Shown: positions 42,889-51,957 of the stretch, piece after piece
How the letters are laid out: each line of letters starts with the position of its first letter
Numbering within the stretch: the stretch's first letter is position 1
The notes under the pieces: model-generated
What the model saw: only the letters and a program-made list of their open reading frames with translations
Databases searched by the model: none
Told to the model about the DNA's origin: nothing
Program-made: the position numbers and the translations under genes
Source: Nostoc sp. C052
GTDB taxonomy: Bacteria > Cyanobacteriota > Cyanobacteriia > Cyanobacteriales > Nostocaceae
Direction of reading: 5' to 3'
Assembly: GCF_013393905.1 (NCBI RefSeq)
Contig: NZ_CP040272.1
Coordinates: forward strand, 7,325,501 to 7,389,500
Length of the DNA: 64,000 nt

Positions 42889-44700
42889 ATGACTGACGTT
42901 CCCGCAGTTCGCATTCGCAATTTTTGTATTATTGCTCACATCGACCACGGGAAATCAACCCTCGCCGATCGCTTGCTACAAGCTACTGGCACTGTTGAAG
43001 ACCGACAGATGAAGGAACAGTTTCTCGATAACATGGATCTGGAACGGGAGCGCGGCATTACGATTAAGCTGCAAGCTGCCCGGATGAATTACACAGCTAA
43101 AGATGGTCAGCAGTATGTACTGAATTTAATTGACACTCCTGGGCATGTGGATTTCTCGTATGAAGTTTCTCGCTCTCTTGTTGCTTGTGAAGGAGCGCTA
43201 TTGGTAGTAGATGCGTCCCAAGGTGTGGAAGCACAAACTTTGGCGAATGTATATTTAGCGTTAGAGAGTAACCTGGAAATTATTCCGGTTTTGAATAAAA
43301 TCGATTTGCCGGGGGCTGAACCAGAACGGGTAATTGGCGAAATTGAAGAAATTATCGGTCTAGATTGTAGTGGTGCAATTCTGGCTTCTGCTAAAGAAGG
43401 AATTGGAATTGATGAGATTTTAGAAGCAGTTGTTGAACGGATACCGCCACCGCCCAATACCATAAATGAGCGCTTACGAGCGTTAATTTTTGATAGCTAT
43501 TACGACAGTTACCGGGGAGTGATTGTCTATTTCCGGGTGATGGATGGCACAGTGAAAAAAGGCGATCGCATCCATTTAATGGCATCAGGTAAAGAATTTG
43601 AAATTGATGAGTTGGGTGTCCTTTCTCCCACTCAAAAGCAAGTTGATGAACTGCACGCCGGGGAAGTAGGCTATTTGGGAGCGGCAATTAAAGCTGTCGC
43701 TGATGCACGGGTAGGAGACACAATTACCCTCAGTAAGGCGAAAGCGGAGTCACCTTTACCAGGTTACGCAGAAGCGAACCCAATGGTTTTTTGCGGGATG
43801 TTCCCCATTGATGCCGATCAATTTGAAGATTTGCGGGAAGCCTTGGAAAAGCTAGAACTCAACGATGCAGCGCTACACTATGAACCAGAAACTTCCAGCG
43901 CGATGGGTTTTGGCTTCCGTTGTGGGTTCTTGGGTTTGCTGCACATGGAAATTGTTCAGGAACGCTTAGAGCGAGAGTATAACCTAGATTTAATCATTAC
44001 AGCGCCCTCGGTAGTTTATAAGGTGATTACCCTCAAAGGTGAGGAACTGTACATCGATAATCCTAGCCGTTTACCTTCTCCCAACGATCGCGAAAGAATT
44101 GAAGAACCCTACGTCCAAGTAGAGATGATTACGCCAGAAACTTATGTTGGCAGCTTGATGGAGTTGTCACAAAATCGCCGTGGCATCTTCAAAGATATGA
44201 AATATCTCACCCAAGGACGAACCACCCTTACTTATGAGTTACCTTTGGCGGAAGTTGTAACTGACTTTTTCGACCAGATGAAATCGCGATCGCGCGGTTA
44301 TGCCAGTATGGAATATCACATCATCGGCTACCGTGAAAATCCTTTGGTGAAGCTGGATATCATGATTAACGGCGATCCTGTGGATTCCTTGGCGATGATT
44401 GTGCATCGAGATAAAGCTTACAACGTCGGGCGGGCAATGGCAGAAAAACTCAAGGAATTAATTCCCCGTCATCAATTCAAAGTGCCAATTCAGGCATCTA
44501 TTGGTAGTAAAGTTATTGCCAGTGAACATATCCCGGCTTTGCGGAAAGATGTGCTAGCCAAATGCTACGGTGGTGACATCAGTCGGAAGAAAAAACTTTT
44601 ACAGAAGCAAGCAAAAGGTAAAAAGCGGATGAAATCTGTAGGGACTGTAGATGTACCCCAGGAAGCCTTTATGGCAGTACTGCGGTTAGATCAAAACTAA
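42889..44700 (+). CDS. lepA: Elongation factor 4
   Basis: LepA is a ribosome-associated GTPase that assists translation or 30S assembly under stress. The GTPase motifs are AHIDHGKSTLADRLL (G1), ERERGITIKLQ (G2), LIDTPGHVDFSYE (G3) and NKIDLPGA (G4). The EF-G-like domains follow, with CGMFPIDADQFEDLREALEKL and GFRCGFLGLLHMEIVQERLEREY. The LepA-specific C-terminal domain ends CYGGDISRKKKLLQKQAKGKKRMK. At 603 residues the length is exactly typical. It appears monocistronic, with repeat DNA on both sides. Confidence 0.98.
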   Translation: MTDVPAVRIRNFCIIAHIDHGKSTLADRLLQATGTVEDRQMKEQFLDNMDLERERGITIKLQAARMNYTAKDGQQYVLNLIDTPGHVDFSYEVSRSLVACEGALLVVDASQGVEAQTLANVYLALESNLEIIPVLNKIDLPGAEPERVIGEIEEIIGLDCSGAILASAKEGIGIDEILEAVVERIPPPPNTINERLRALIFDSYYDSYRGVIVYFRVMDGTVKKGDRIHLMASGKEFEIDELGVLSPTQKQVDELHAGEVGYLGAAIKAVADARVGDTITLSKAKAESPLPGYAEANPMVFCGMFPIDADQFEDLREALEKLELNDAALHYEPETSSAMGFGFRCGFLGLLHMEIVQERLEREYNLDLIITAPSVVYKVITLKGEELYIDNPSRLPSPNDRERIEEPYVQVEMITPETYVGSLMELSQNRRGIFKDMKYLTQGRTTLTYELPLAEVVTDFFDQMKSRSRGYASMEYHIIGYRENPLVKLDIMINGDPVDSLAMIVHRDKAYNVGRAMAEKLKELIPRHQFKVPIQASIGSKVIASEHIPALRKDVLAKCYGGDISRKKKLLQKQAKGKKRMKSVGTVDVPQEAFMAVLRLDQN

Positions 44701-45106
44701 TAGGAGTCAGGAGTCAGAATTCAGGAGTCAGAATTCAGGAGTCAGAGTGGCGGATATCGCTACGCAAAGCGAGTCCGCGTACTCCTGCAAAGAAGCAAGC
44801 TAGTACCGCAAGGCGGAAGTCAAAAATCAAAAGAATTGTATTCCAAGCTCTTACACTATTTGAAATGGTCTGTTTATTTACGCCGTGCTGTACTAGCAAG
44901 AGCGTCTAAATCTACTATTTTCAGTCCCCCACCAAATTTTGTTATTCTGAATTCTGTATTCTTCTTCAACGTTCATTAATTTTCATTACAAAAGCCTCAA
45001 ATGAGTTCCAGCCTGCTGTTGGTAGGTTTAATCATTCTTAAGTGTGTCTCTAGTGCGGGATTTCTAACAGAAAAAATGATAATTTATTTTAGAAATTCAA
45101 AACATC
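44701..45106. other. Intergenic region with tandem and MITE-like repeats
   Basis: Right after lepA come AGGAGTCAGAATTC units in tandem (44701-44746), then an inverted GCGGATATCGCT...AGCGAGTCCGC repeat (about 44753-44781), then the MITE-like element at 44800-44896 (listed). The last 200 bases are AT-rich and should contain the diguanylate cyclase promoter, which cannot be defined. Confidence 0.65.
44800..44896. mobile_element. MITE-like element, copy 1
   Basis: A 97-bp element with ends CTAGTACCGCAAGGCG and CGCCGTGCTGTACTAG, which are terminal inverted repeats of 16 bp with two mismatches. A second copy lies in opposite orientation at 57466-57555, with the interior AAAAGAATTGTATTCCAAGC, a CATTTGAAATGG-like palindrome core and TTTATTTACGCCGTGCTGTA shared. 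CAAG occurs on both flanks, a possible target duplication. No transposase is encoded, so movement would need one in trans. Confidence 0.75.
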
Positions 45107-47773
45107 ATGAGTCGCAAGCAAGCCCAAGAACAACTCTCTGAGGCAGAACAAAAGTATCGCACTCTGGTAGAACAAATTCCCGGTGTTGTTTATGTCTCAC
45201 CCATTAATGACACAACTAAAGAAGCTTATATTAGTCCACAACTGCAACAGTTATTAGGCATTGCCCCCGAAGACTGGAATTCTGGTTTCTTCAAAAGTTG
45301 GTTAGATTTCACTCATCCAGACGATCGCGATCGCTTTTGGCAAGCTGTAAAGACTACAATTGACACCGGAGAGCCTTTGAGTGTCGAATATCGGATGATC
45401 AGGCGCGATGGCAAAACAATTTGGGTACGAAACCAAGCCAATCTCGTTTTATGTGCCGATGGAGAAACTCAGGTACTTCAGGGTTTAGTGTTTGATATTA
45501 GCGAACGCAAACAGGTAGAAGCCTCACTGCAAGAAAGCGAAGCGCGTTATCGTGCCATACTTGAAGACCAAACAGAACTGATTGCTAGATGCTTGCCCGA
45601 TGGCACTTTTACCTACGTTAATGAAGCTTTTTGTCGATTTTTTGGACTGAAGCAAGAAGAGATTATCGCCCAACACTACGAACCGATTGTGTTTGAAGAA
45701 GATCGGGAACGTGTATTGAGTCTGGTAAATTCCATTAGTTTAGAAAATCCCATGACTACCCTGGAAAATCGGGCCATAACTTGCCAAGGGATACGGTGGA
45801 CACAGTGGATTGTTCGTGGGATATTTGATGACCGGGGAACAATTGTAGAACTTCAATCTGTTGGACGAGATGTTACTGACCTCAAATTGGTAGAACAAGC
45901 TTTAAGTGAAAATGAGCAAAAATTCCGGGCGATCTTCAATCAAACTATTCAATTTATTGGATTGCTTCAGCCGGATGGAATTGTATTAGAAGCTAACCAA
46001 ACAGCACTAGATTTTGCTGGAGTTGCTCGAGAAGAAGTAGTTGGCAAGCTATTTTGGGAAGCAAAGTGGTGGACAAATTCTCCAAATACCCAATCGCAAT
46101 TAAAAGCTGCGATCGCAGATGCTGCTAATGGTGAATCCATTCGCTATGAAGTTGAAGTTTTAGGTCGAGATCGGGAAGCGATCGCAATTGATTTCTCAGT
46201 ACGTCCGATACTCGATGAAACCGGGCGTGTGACATTACTCATCTCAGAGGGACGAGATATTACTGAATATCAAGCTGCCCTGCATGAACGCTACAAAGCT
46301 GAAGAAGCATTGCGCTCAAGCCAAGACTTTCTGCAAAAGGTTGCTAATAGTGTACCGCATATTTTGTATCTGTTTGACCTTTTAAAAGGAACAAGTGTTT
46401 ATCTGAACGAGAAGAGTGTGACAGTTTTAGGCTACTCTCCAGAAGAATTTTGTAACGCCGATCCCCAGTGGTTTATAAATTGCTTTCATCCAGACGATCA
46501 ACACCTCTGCCATAACTTATCAACTCGCTTTGTCCACCTTCAAGATAATGAAGTACTTTCTACCGAATACCGATTCCGACACAAAAATGGAGAGTGGCGT
46601 TGGCTGAATACACGAGAAGTAGTATTTACTAGAGATGCTAACGGCACTCCAACGCAGATTCTTGGTTCGGTAGAAGATATTAGTACTCGTAAAGAAGCTG
46701 AAGTGATGTTGCGACAGCAGGCTGAGGGAGAACGGCTAATTACTGAAGTAACTCAACAGATTCGACAATCACTGAATTTGGAAGAAGTTCTGAATACAAC
46801 AGTCAACAGTATTCGCCAGTGCTTGGGTTCAGATTCCGTAGCTATCTACCAGTTAGAATCTGACGGAAATGGACATTTTGCGGCCGAATCAGTTCGTGAT
46901 GACTATCCTCAGAGATTAGAACTGACAATGCACCCATTTTCGCTGAACCGAGATTTTAGCGACTATTACCAGGGATTACCGAAAGTCTTCCATGAGATTC
47001 AGGAGTCTGATTTTTCAGCCAATCTTTTTGAGTTATTACAACTCTATCAGATTAAAGCTGCTATAATAGTGCCGATTTTAAATGGGGATCATTTATGGGG
47101 TTTACTCATTGTTCACCAGTGTGTAGCACCTCGTTACTGGCAAGAATTTGAAGTTAATTTATTGCAGCAGTTGGCAAGTCAGGTAGCGATCGCGATTCAT
47201 CAATCAGTACTCTACCAGCAAGTGCAAGCTGCCAATGAAGAATTGCAAAGATTAGCTACCCTAGATGGCTTGACTCAAATAGCCAATCGCCGCCGATTTG
47301 ATGAGTATCTGGAAGCTGAGTGGCATCGACTCAAACGCGAACAAGTGTCACTGTCTTTAATTTTGTTCGATGTCGATTTTTTTAAACTCTACAATGATAC
47401 TTATGGTCATTTAGCGGGGGACGATTGTTTGCGGCAATTAGCAAGTGCCCTGAAAAATATTGTCAAGCGTCCAGCCGATTTAGTCGCCCGTTACGGTGGG
47501 GAAGAATTTGCGGTCATTCTGCCTAATACAAATATTCAAGGAGCAATCTGTGTAGCTCAAATTATTGGACAAGCAATCCGCGACTTAGCCATTCCCCATG
47601 CTCAGTCTCGCGTGTGCGATCGCGTTACCGTTAGTCTAGGCGTTGTCAGCATTGTACCAAATTCCGAAATTTCGCCGCCAGACTTGATTAATGCAGCAGA
47701 TAAAGCACTTTATATCGCTAAACAGCAAGGGCGCGATCGATTTCATGCTGTTTCCGTCGTTACTCCTTCTTAA
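45107..47773 (+). CDS. Diguanylate cyclase with four PAS domains and GAF
   Basis: An 888-residue cytoplasmic sensor enzyme. Four PAS units, most with PAC tails, are recognisable from the repeated junctions ISERKQ, VGRDVTDLK, EGRDITEYQ and VEDISTRKEAE (about residues 10-540). A GAF domain follows (about 545-705). The GGDEF domain starts at LATLDGLTQIANRRRFDEYL and has the active site GGEEF at 797-801 and the inhibitory-site Arg-x-x-Asp RPAD five residues before it. It should make cyclic di-GMP from two GTP, with product inhibition. No EAL domain. The signals could be redox, light or small molecules; none can be picked out. Confidence 0.94.
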   Translation: MSRKQAQEQLSEAEQKYRTLVEQIPGVVYVSPINDTTKEAYISPQLQQLLGIAPEDWNSGFFKSWLDFTHPDDRDRFWQAVKTTIDTGEPLSVEYRMIRRDGKTIWVRNQANLVLCADGETQVLQGLVFDISERKQVEASLQESEARYRAILEDQTELIARCLPDGTFTYVNEAFCRFFGLKQEEIIAQHYEPIVFEEDRERVLSLVNSISLENPMTTLENRAITCQGIRWTQWIVRGIFDDRGTIVELQSVGRDVTDLKLVEQALSENEQKFRAIFNQTIQFIGLLQPDGIVLEANQTALDFAGVAREEVVGKLFWEAKWWTNSPNTQSQLKAAIADAANGESIRYEVEVLGRDREAIAIDFSVRPILDETGRVTLLISEGRDITEYQAALHERYKAEEALRSSQDFLQKVANSVPHILYLFDLLKGTSVYLNEKSVTVLGYSPEEFCNADPQWFINCFHPDDQHLCHNLSTRFVHLQDNEVLSTEYRFRHKNGEWRWLNTREVVFTRDANGTPTQILGSVEDISTRKEAEVMLRQQAEGERLITEVTQQIRQSLNLEEVLNTTVNSIRQCLGSDSVAIYQLESDGNGHFAAESVRDDYPQRLELTMHPFSLNRDFSDYYQGLPKVFHEIQESDFSANLFELLQLYQIKAAIIVPILNGDHLWGLLIVHQCVAPRYWQEFEVNLLQQLASQVAIAIHQSVLYQQVQAANEELQRLATLDGLTQIANRRRFDEYLEAEWHRLKREQVSLSLILFDVDFFKLYNDTYGHLAGDDCLRQLASALKNIVKRPADLVARYGGEEFAVILPNTNIQGAICVAQIIGQAIRDLAIPHAQSRVCDRVTVSLGVVSIVPNSEISPPDLINAADKALYIAKQQGRDRFHAVSVVTPS

Positions 47774-47995
47774 AGCCTGAGTTGCAAAACAGGCAATAGT
47801 CCTAATTACGAATTACGAATTAGTAGCATATTACTTCCTATCCTTAGCCTACAGTTGATAACCTTTAATGAAATCACTGTTAAAAAATCTAAAAATTTTA
47901 GTAAAAGTACTCACTACATTCGCTAGACCTGTATTTTTAGGTAAATGTAGTTGTTTAGATATTAGATATTTGTAATGCATCGGGGAGTCTAGTAG

Positions 47996-49183
47996 ATGAA
48001 GATACTGGTATTGAGTTGGGAATTTCCACCAAGGATTATTGGGGGAATTGCGCGGCATGTAGCGGAATTGTACCCGGAGTTGGTAAAGCTAGGACATGAA
48101 ATCCACCTGATTACAGCGGAGTTTGGTCAAGCGTCGATGTATGAGGTAGTTGAGGGAGTAAAAGTACATCGAGTACCAGTAGCACATAGTAACGACTTTT
48201 TCCACTGGGTAGTCAATCTCAACCTGAGTATGGGAGATCATGGTGGGAAGTTGATTTTGGAGGAAGGGCCCTTTGATTTAATTCATGGCCATGATTGGTT
48301 AGTCGGAGACGCTGCGATCGCTCTGAAGCATAATTTTAAAATACCACTAATTGCCACAATTCACGCTACAGAATACGGACGCTACAACGGTATTCACACA
48401 GACATCCAAGGCTATATAAATGGCAAAGAAACCTTGCTGGCTTACAATGCTTGGCGAATTATTGTTTGTAGCGACTACATGCGCCAAGAAGTAGAACGAG
48501 CGCTACATAGTCCTTGGGATAAAATCGATGTCATTTATAACGGTATCCGTGCCGAAAAGAAACAGCATCATATAGATTTTCATGCTCTAGATTTTCGCCG
48601 CCAATTTGCCGCAGACGAAGAGAAAATTGTTTATTACCTCGGTCGCATGACCTACGAAAAAGGTGTACCTATATTGCTCAATGCCGCACCTAAGATACTT
48701 TCAGAAATGGGAGGTAATGTTAAATTTGTGATCGTTGGTGGCGGCAATACTGACCATCTCAAACGCCAAGCCTGGGATTTGGGAATTTGGCATCATTGCT
48801 ATTTTACGGGTTTTCTCTCCGATGAATACTTAGATAAATTTCAAACCGTCGCTGACTGCGCGGTTTTTCCAAGTCTTTACGAACCCTTTGGAATTGTGGC
48901 TTTAGAAAGCTTTGCTTCTCGTGTTCCTGTAGTAGTTTCTGATACTGGTGGTTTTCCTGAAGTCGTGCAACATACCAAAACAGGCATTGTAACTTGGGTG
49001 AACAATCCCGATTCTTTAGCTTGGGGAATTTTGGAAGTGTTGAAAAATCCAGGTTATCGCCAATGGCTGGTAGATAACGCTTATGAAGATTTAGAACGGC
49101 GCTTTAGCTGGCCAAAGTTAGCCAAGCAAACCGATCGAGTTTATCAGCAAGTTGTGCAAGAGCGATCGCAAATTATGTGGTAA
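47996..49183 (+). CDS. Glycosyltransferase family 4, glycogen-synthase-like
   Basis: A 395-residue GT-B glycosyltransferase. The N-terminal lobe begins KILVLSWEFPPRIIGGIARH, with the glycine-rich loop found in GT4/GT5 glycogen-synthase-like enzymes, and continues DLIHGHDWLVGDAA and IATIHATEYGRYNG. The C-terminal lobe has VYYLGRMTYEKGVPILL and the donor-site motif FPSLYEPFGIVALESFASRVPVVVSDTGG, with the E-x7-E pattern. An alpha-glucan or other sugar polymer is a possible product. It lies on the same strand as, but 660 bp before, the GH13 gene; a shared function in glucan metabolism is suggestive but unproven. Confidence 0.9.
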   Translation: MKILVLSWEFPPRIIGGIARHVAELYPELVKLGHEIHLITAEFGQASMYEVVEGVKVHRVPVAHSNDFFHWVVNLNLSMGDHGGKLILEEGPFDLIHGHDWLVGDAAIALKHNFKIPLIATIHATEYGRYNGIHTDIQGYINGKETLLAYNAWRIIVCSDYMRQEVERALHSPWDKIDVIYNGIRAEKKQHHIDFHALDFRRQFAADEEKIVYYLGRMTYEKGVPILLNAAPKILSEMGGNVKFVIVGGGNTDHLKRQAWDLGIWHHCYFTGFLSDEYLDKFQTVADCAVFPSLYEPFGIVALESFASRVPVVVSDTGGFPEVVQHTKTGIVTWVNNPDSLAWGILEVLKNPGYRQWLVDNAYEDLERRFSWPKLAKQTDRVYQQVVQERSQIMW

Positions 49184-49842
49184 TCAATCAAATACAGCAG
49201 TTTTCTTTTGCATGAAGTACAAAAGCTACTGGTTTTGAGGCACCAGACAGGAGATTGAAACTGTTTATATCTCAATACAGTTCAGAATGAGCAACAAAAC
49301 ACTTGTCTTGACGGCGATTTATCGGGTCTCGAAAACCCAAAATTGTTGCCAGTAGCCCTTAACCCAAGCGTATTGGTTTATCTCTGAATCTGGAGTCCAG
49401 CATTTTGTACCTCATTTACTTGCAAACTGCTGTAAGTGAATAAATGTAAACTTTGTTAAAGTCTGCATAAATTCCTAATCATCTTTTGATAATTCTACAA
49501 GAGGCACTGCTGTAATTTCTTCAGCAGTACAAATTTCACCTGGTTTTGACGTTGCTCAATTGCAGTATGAATCCACATATAGAAATTTTGTCCACGCAAG
49601 TAAATTCTCCGAATCAAACCAGATTCTTATAGTTCACTTCTATACAACTGTCTTGCGATCGCTTTGAGTTAGGGACTTCCAAGAAATAAATTATCCATCT
49701 TGTGAGATGGGTGTCTCCACCCATCCCGGATTTAGGGCGCTCATGTTGCCCACCACACAAGAAAATTTGGGATGTTTTTTTATTTGTCAGTCCCTCAGCA
49801 ACTTCATCACTATTGAGTCATCTTCTGGAGATAAATTTAATT
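49184..49842. other. Intergenic region upstream of the GH13 gene
   Basis: About 660 bases. A perfect 8-bp hairpin GATGGGTG-TCTC-CACCCATC lies at 49706-49725, followed by GGGCGCTCATGTTGCCCACC, a dispersed-repeat relative of the arms at 1121 and 1396. HIP1 occurs near 49656. The GH13 promoter must be here or upstream but cannot be located. No gene. Confidence 0.55.
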
Positions 49843-51717
49843 ATGACGCTTTCAACCGAAGTAAGTGTTACTTTAGGTACACCTGCGATCAAAGCCTCTA
49901 CCCGTACTGGAATGGGAGCTATTCCCTACGAAGGAGGAACAGCCTTTCGGGTTTGGGCGCCATTTGCTTCAGCAGTTTATGTGGCTGGAGATTTTAATAA
50001 TAGGTCTACAACCGCAAATCCCCTCGCCTCTGAAAATAATGGATACTGGTCTGTAGATGTTCCTGAAGCTAAAGAAGGCCAAAAGTACCGCTATTTGATT
50101 CAAGGATCTTTCATCCCAACTGATTCTCTATGGTGGCGCACTGATCCCTACTGCAAACATGTCCTCGACAATGATGGCGCTGATGGTGTGATTGTCACAG
50201 ATAAGTTTGACTGGGGAAACAATACCTTCAATATGCCACCTTGGAATGAATTAGTAATTTATGAGATGCACGTAGCTTCTTTTAATAGAACTAAAAACAA
50301 GCCGGGAAATTTCAGTTCAATAATCGATAAACTAGTCATCTTAAAAGACTTAGGCATCAATGCGATTGAACTGATGCCGATTTTTGCTTTCCCAGGAGAA
50401 TATTCTCTAGGCTATAATCCGGCTTTTCCCTTTGATATAGAAAGTAATTATGGCGATCCTCATGACTTTAAAAACTTTGTCAAAAAAGCCCATGAATTTG
50501 GCATAGCCATCATTCTCGATGTAGTTTATAACCATTTTGGTGATAAAGAACTAGATTATTGTCTACGGCGGTTTGATGGTTGGAGTCAAAATGATGGGGA
50601 TGGGATCTATTTCTACAATGACAGACGTGTACAAACAGGTTTTGGCCCTCGCCCAGATTATGGCCGACGTGAAGTGCGGCAATATATCCGTGACAACGTT
50701 CTCATGTGGCTAGAAGAATATCAAATAGACGGTTTACGGTTTGATTCTACAGTCAACATTCGTAATATTTACGGCAAGAACAACGAGCCGGAAAATGATA
50801 TTCCTGAAGGCTGGAGTTTGATGCAATCGATCAATAATGAAATAGATAGCAAGATGCCGTGGAAAATTACCATTGCGGAAGACTTGCAAAACAACGAATG
50901 GATCAACCGTAGTACAGGAGCCGGGGGAGCAGGATTTGATTCTCAATGGGGTAGCTTTTTTTATTATTCTATTTTTAATGCAGTGGTAGCCCCCACAGAT
51001 AGCGCCCGTAATATGTACAGCGTGCGGGACGCAATTTTGCAGAGGTTTGAAACCGATGCTTGGAAACGAGTTATCTACAGCGAAAATCATGATGAAGTAG
51101 CTGAAATTAACCACAAAGTCAGACTCCCAGAAGCAATTTGGCGTGGTAATGCAGATAGTTGGTTTGCCCGCAAACGGTCTACGTTAGCAGCCGCTCTCGT
51201 TTTTACATCTCCTGGAATTCCAATGATTTTTCAAGGTCAGGAATTTCTGGAGTGGGGAAGTTGGAGTGATTCTGGTACTTTAGATTGGAGCAAGAAAGAT
51301 AAATTTAGTGGTATTTGGAATCTTTATCAGTCGCTAATTCGTTTACGCCGCAACTGGAATAACAATACTAGAGGTTTACTTGGACAGCATGTAAATGTAC
51401 ATCATGTCAATAATAATGACAAAGTTATCGCCTTCCATCGTTGGGATCGGGGTGGAGTAGGGGATGATGTTGTGGTTGTTGTGAATATGGGCGATCGCTC
51501 CTACGATCGCTATAGTCTGGGTTTTCCTAACGGCGGAACTTGGAGAGTGAGATTTAATAGTGACTGGAATGGTTACAGCCCAGATTTTGGCAACCATCCT
51601 GGTTATGACACCTTTGCAGATCGCAGCAATCCCAATGATTCCGATGGAATGCCCTTCCGTGCCAATGTTGGGATTGGGGCTTATAGCGTCTTGATTTTCT
51701 CTCAATCATCGAACTGA
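49843..51717 (+). CDS. CBM48-GH13 alpha-glucan enzyme, branching-enzyme-like
   Basis: A 624-residue enzyme. An N-terminal CBM48/E-set domain (about 25-115) has GGTAFRVWAPFASAVYVAGDFN. The GH13 barrel has LDVVYNHFG, GLRFDSTVN with nucleophile Asp301, ITIAEDLQ with acid/base Glu346 and SENHDEVAE with Asp417. The DEV after the last Asp and the CBM48 recall glycogen branching enzymes and trehalohydrolases, but the motifs match neither fully, so the reaction is uncertain. ATG 49843 is chosen, not the longer frame from 49702, since the latter starts within a repeat and GGAG precedes the ATG. It leads a same-strand run of oxidoreductase and cupin genes, after a 240-bp gap. Confidence 0.9.
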   Translation: MTLSTEVSVTLGTPAIKASTRTGMGAIPYEGGTAFRVWAPFASAVYVAGDFNNRSTTANPLASENNGYWSVDVPEAKEGQKYRYLIQGSFIPTDSLWWRTDPYCKHVLDNDGADGVIVTDKFDWGNNTFNMPPWNELVIYEMHVASFNRTKNKPGNFSSIIDKLVILKDLGINAIELMPIFAFPGEYSLGYNPAFPFDIESNYGDPHDFKNFVKKAHEFGIAIILDVVYNHFGDKELDYCLRRFDGWSQNDGDGIYFYNDRRVQTGFGPRPDYGRREVRQYIRDNVLMWLEEYQIDGLRFDSTVNIRNIYGKNNEPENDIPEGWSLMQSINNEIDSKMPWKITIAEDLQNNEWINRSTGAGGAGFDSQWGSFFYYSIFNAVVAPTDSARNMYSVRDAILQRFETDAWKRVIYSENHDEVAEINHKVRLPEAIWRGNADSWFARKRSTLAAALVFTSPGIPMIFQGQEFLEWGSWSDSGTLDWSKKDKFSGIWNLYQSLIRLRRNWNNNTRGLLGQHVNVHHVNNNDKVIAFHRWDRGGVGDDVVVVVNMGDRSYDRYSLGFPNGGTWRVRFNSDWNGYSPDFGNHPGYDTFADRSNPNDSDGMPFRANVGIGAYSVLIFSQSSN

Positions 51718-51957
51718 CGCAAAATTATGAAAAACGTAGATGCGTTAGCTTTGCCGTTCGCGTAGATATCCGAAGGAGAAAGCTATCTTAAAAGGCGCAT
51801 ATATACAAAAAAATCAGAGTTTCAGAGAGTTTTTGTGTAAGTGAGTAGTAAACTCATAAAAGCGATCTTTATAGATGAAAGAGGGGTGTAAAAGTACTGC
51901 ACTACAAAACTTTTGTGACGCCAAAACCCATTGATAAATATCTACCACGAAAAAATA
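51718..51957. other. Gap with a GCGTAGATATCCGAAGG-type repeat
   Basis: At about 51733-51784 is a degenerate copy of the cyanobacterial dispersed repeat seen also near 13260 and 44753. The following 170 bases may contain a promoter for the oxidoreductase genes; none is clear. It breaks the GH13 gene from the next four genes. Confidence 0.5.

Noticed and set aside
44800..44896. Small regulatory RNA
   Set aside because: The matching second copy in inverted orientation and terminal inverted repeats make a mobile element the better explanation.
49702..49842. Upstream extension of the GH13 reading frame by 47 codons
   Set aside because: The extension lies over a hairpin repeat; similarity and a plausible ribosome binding site support ATG 49843.
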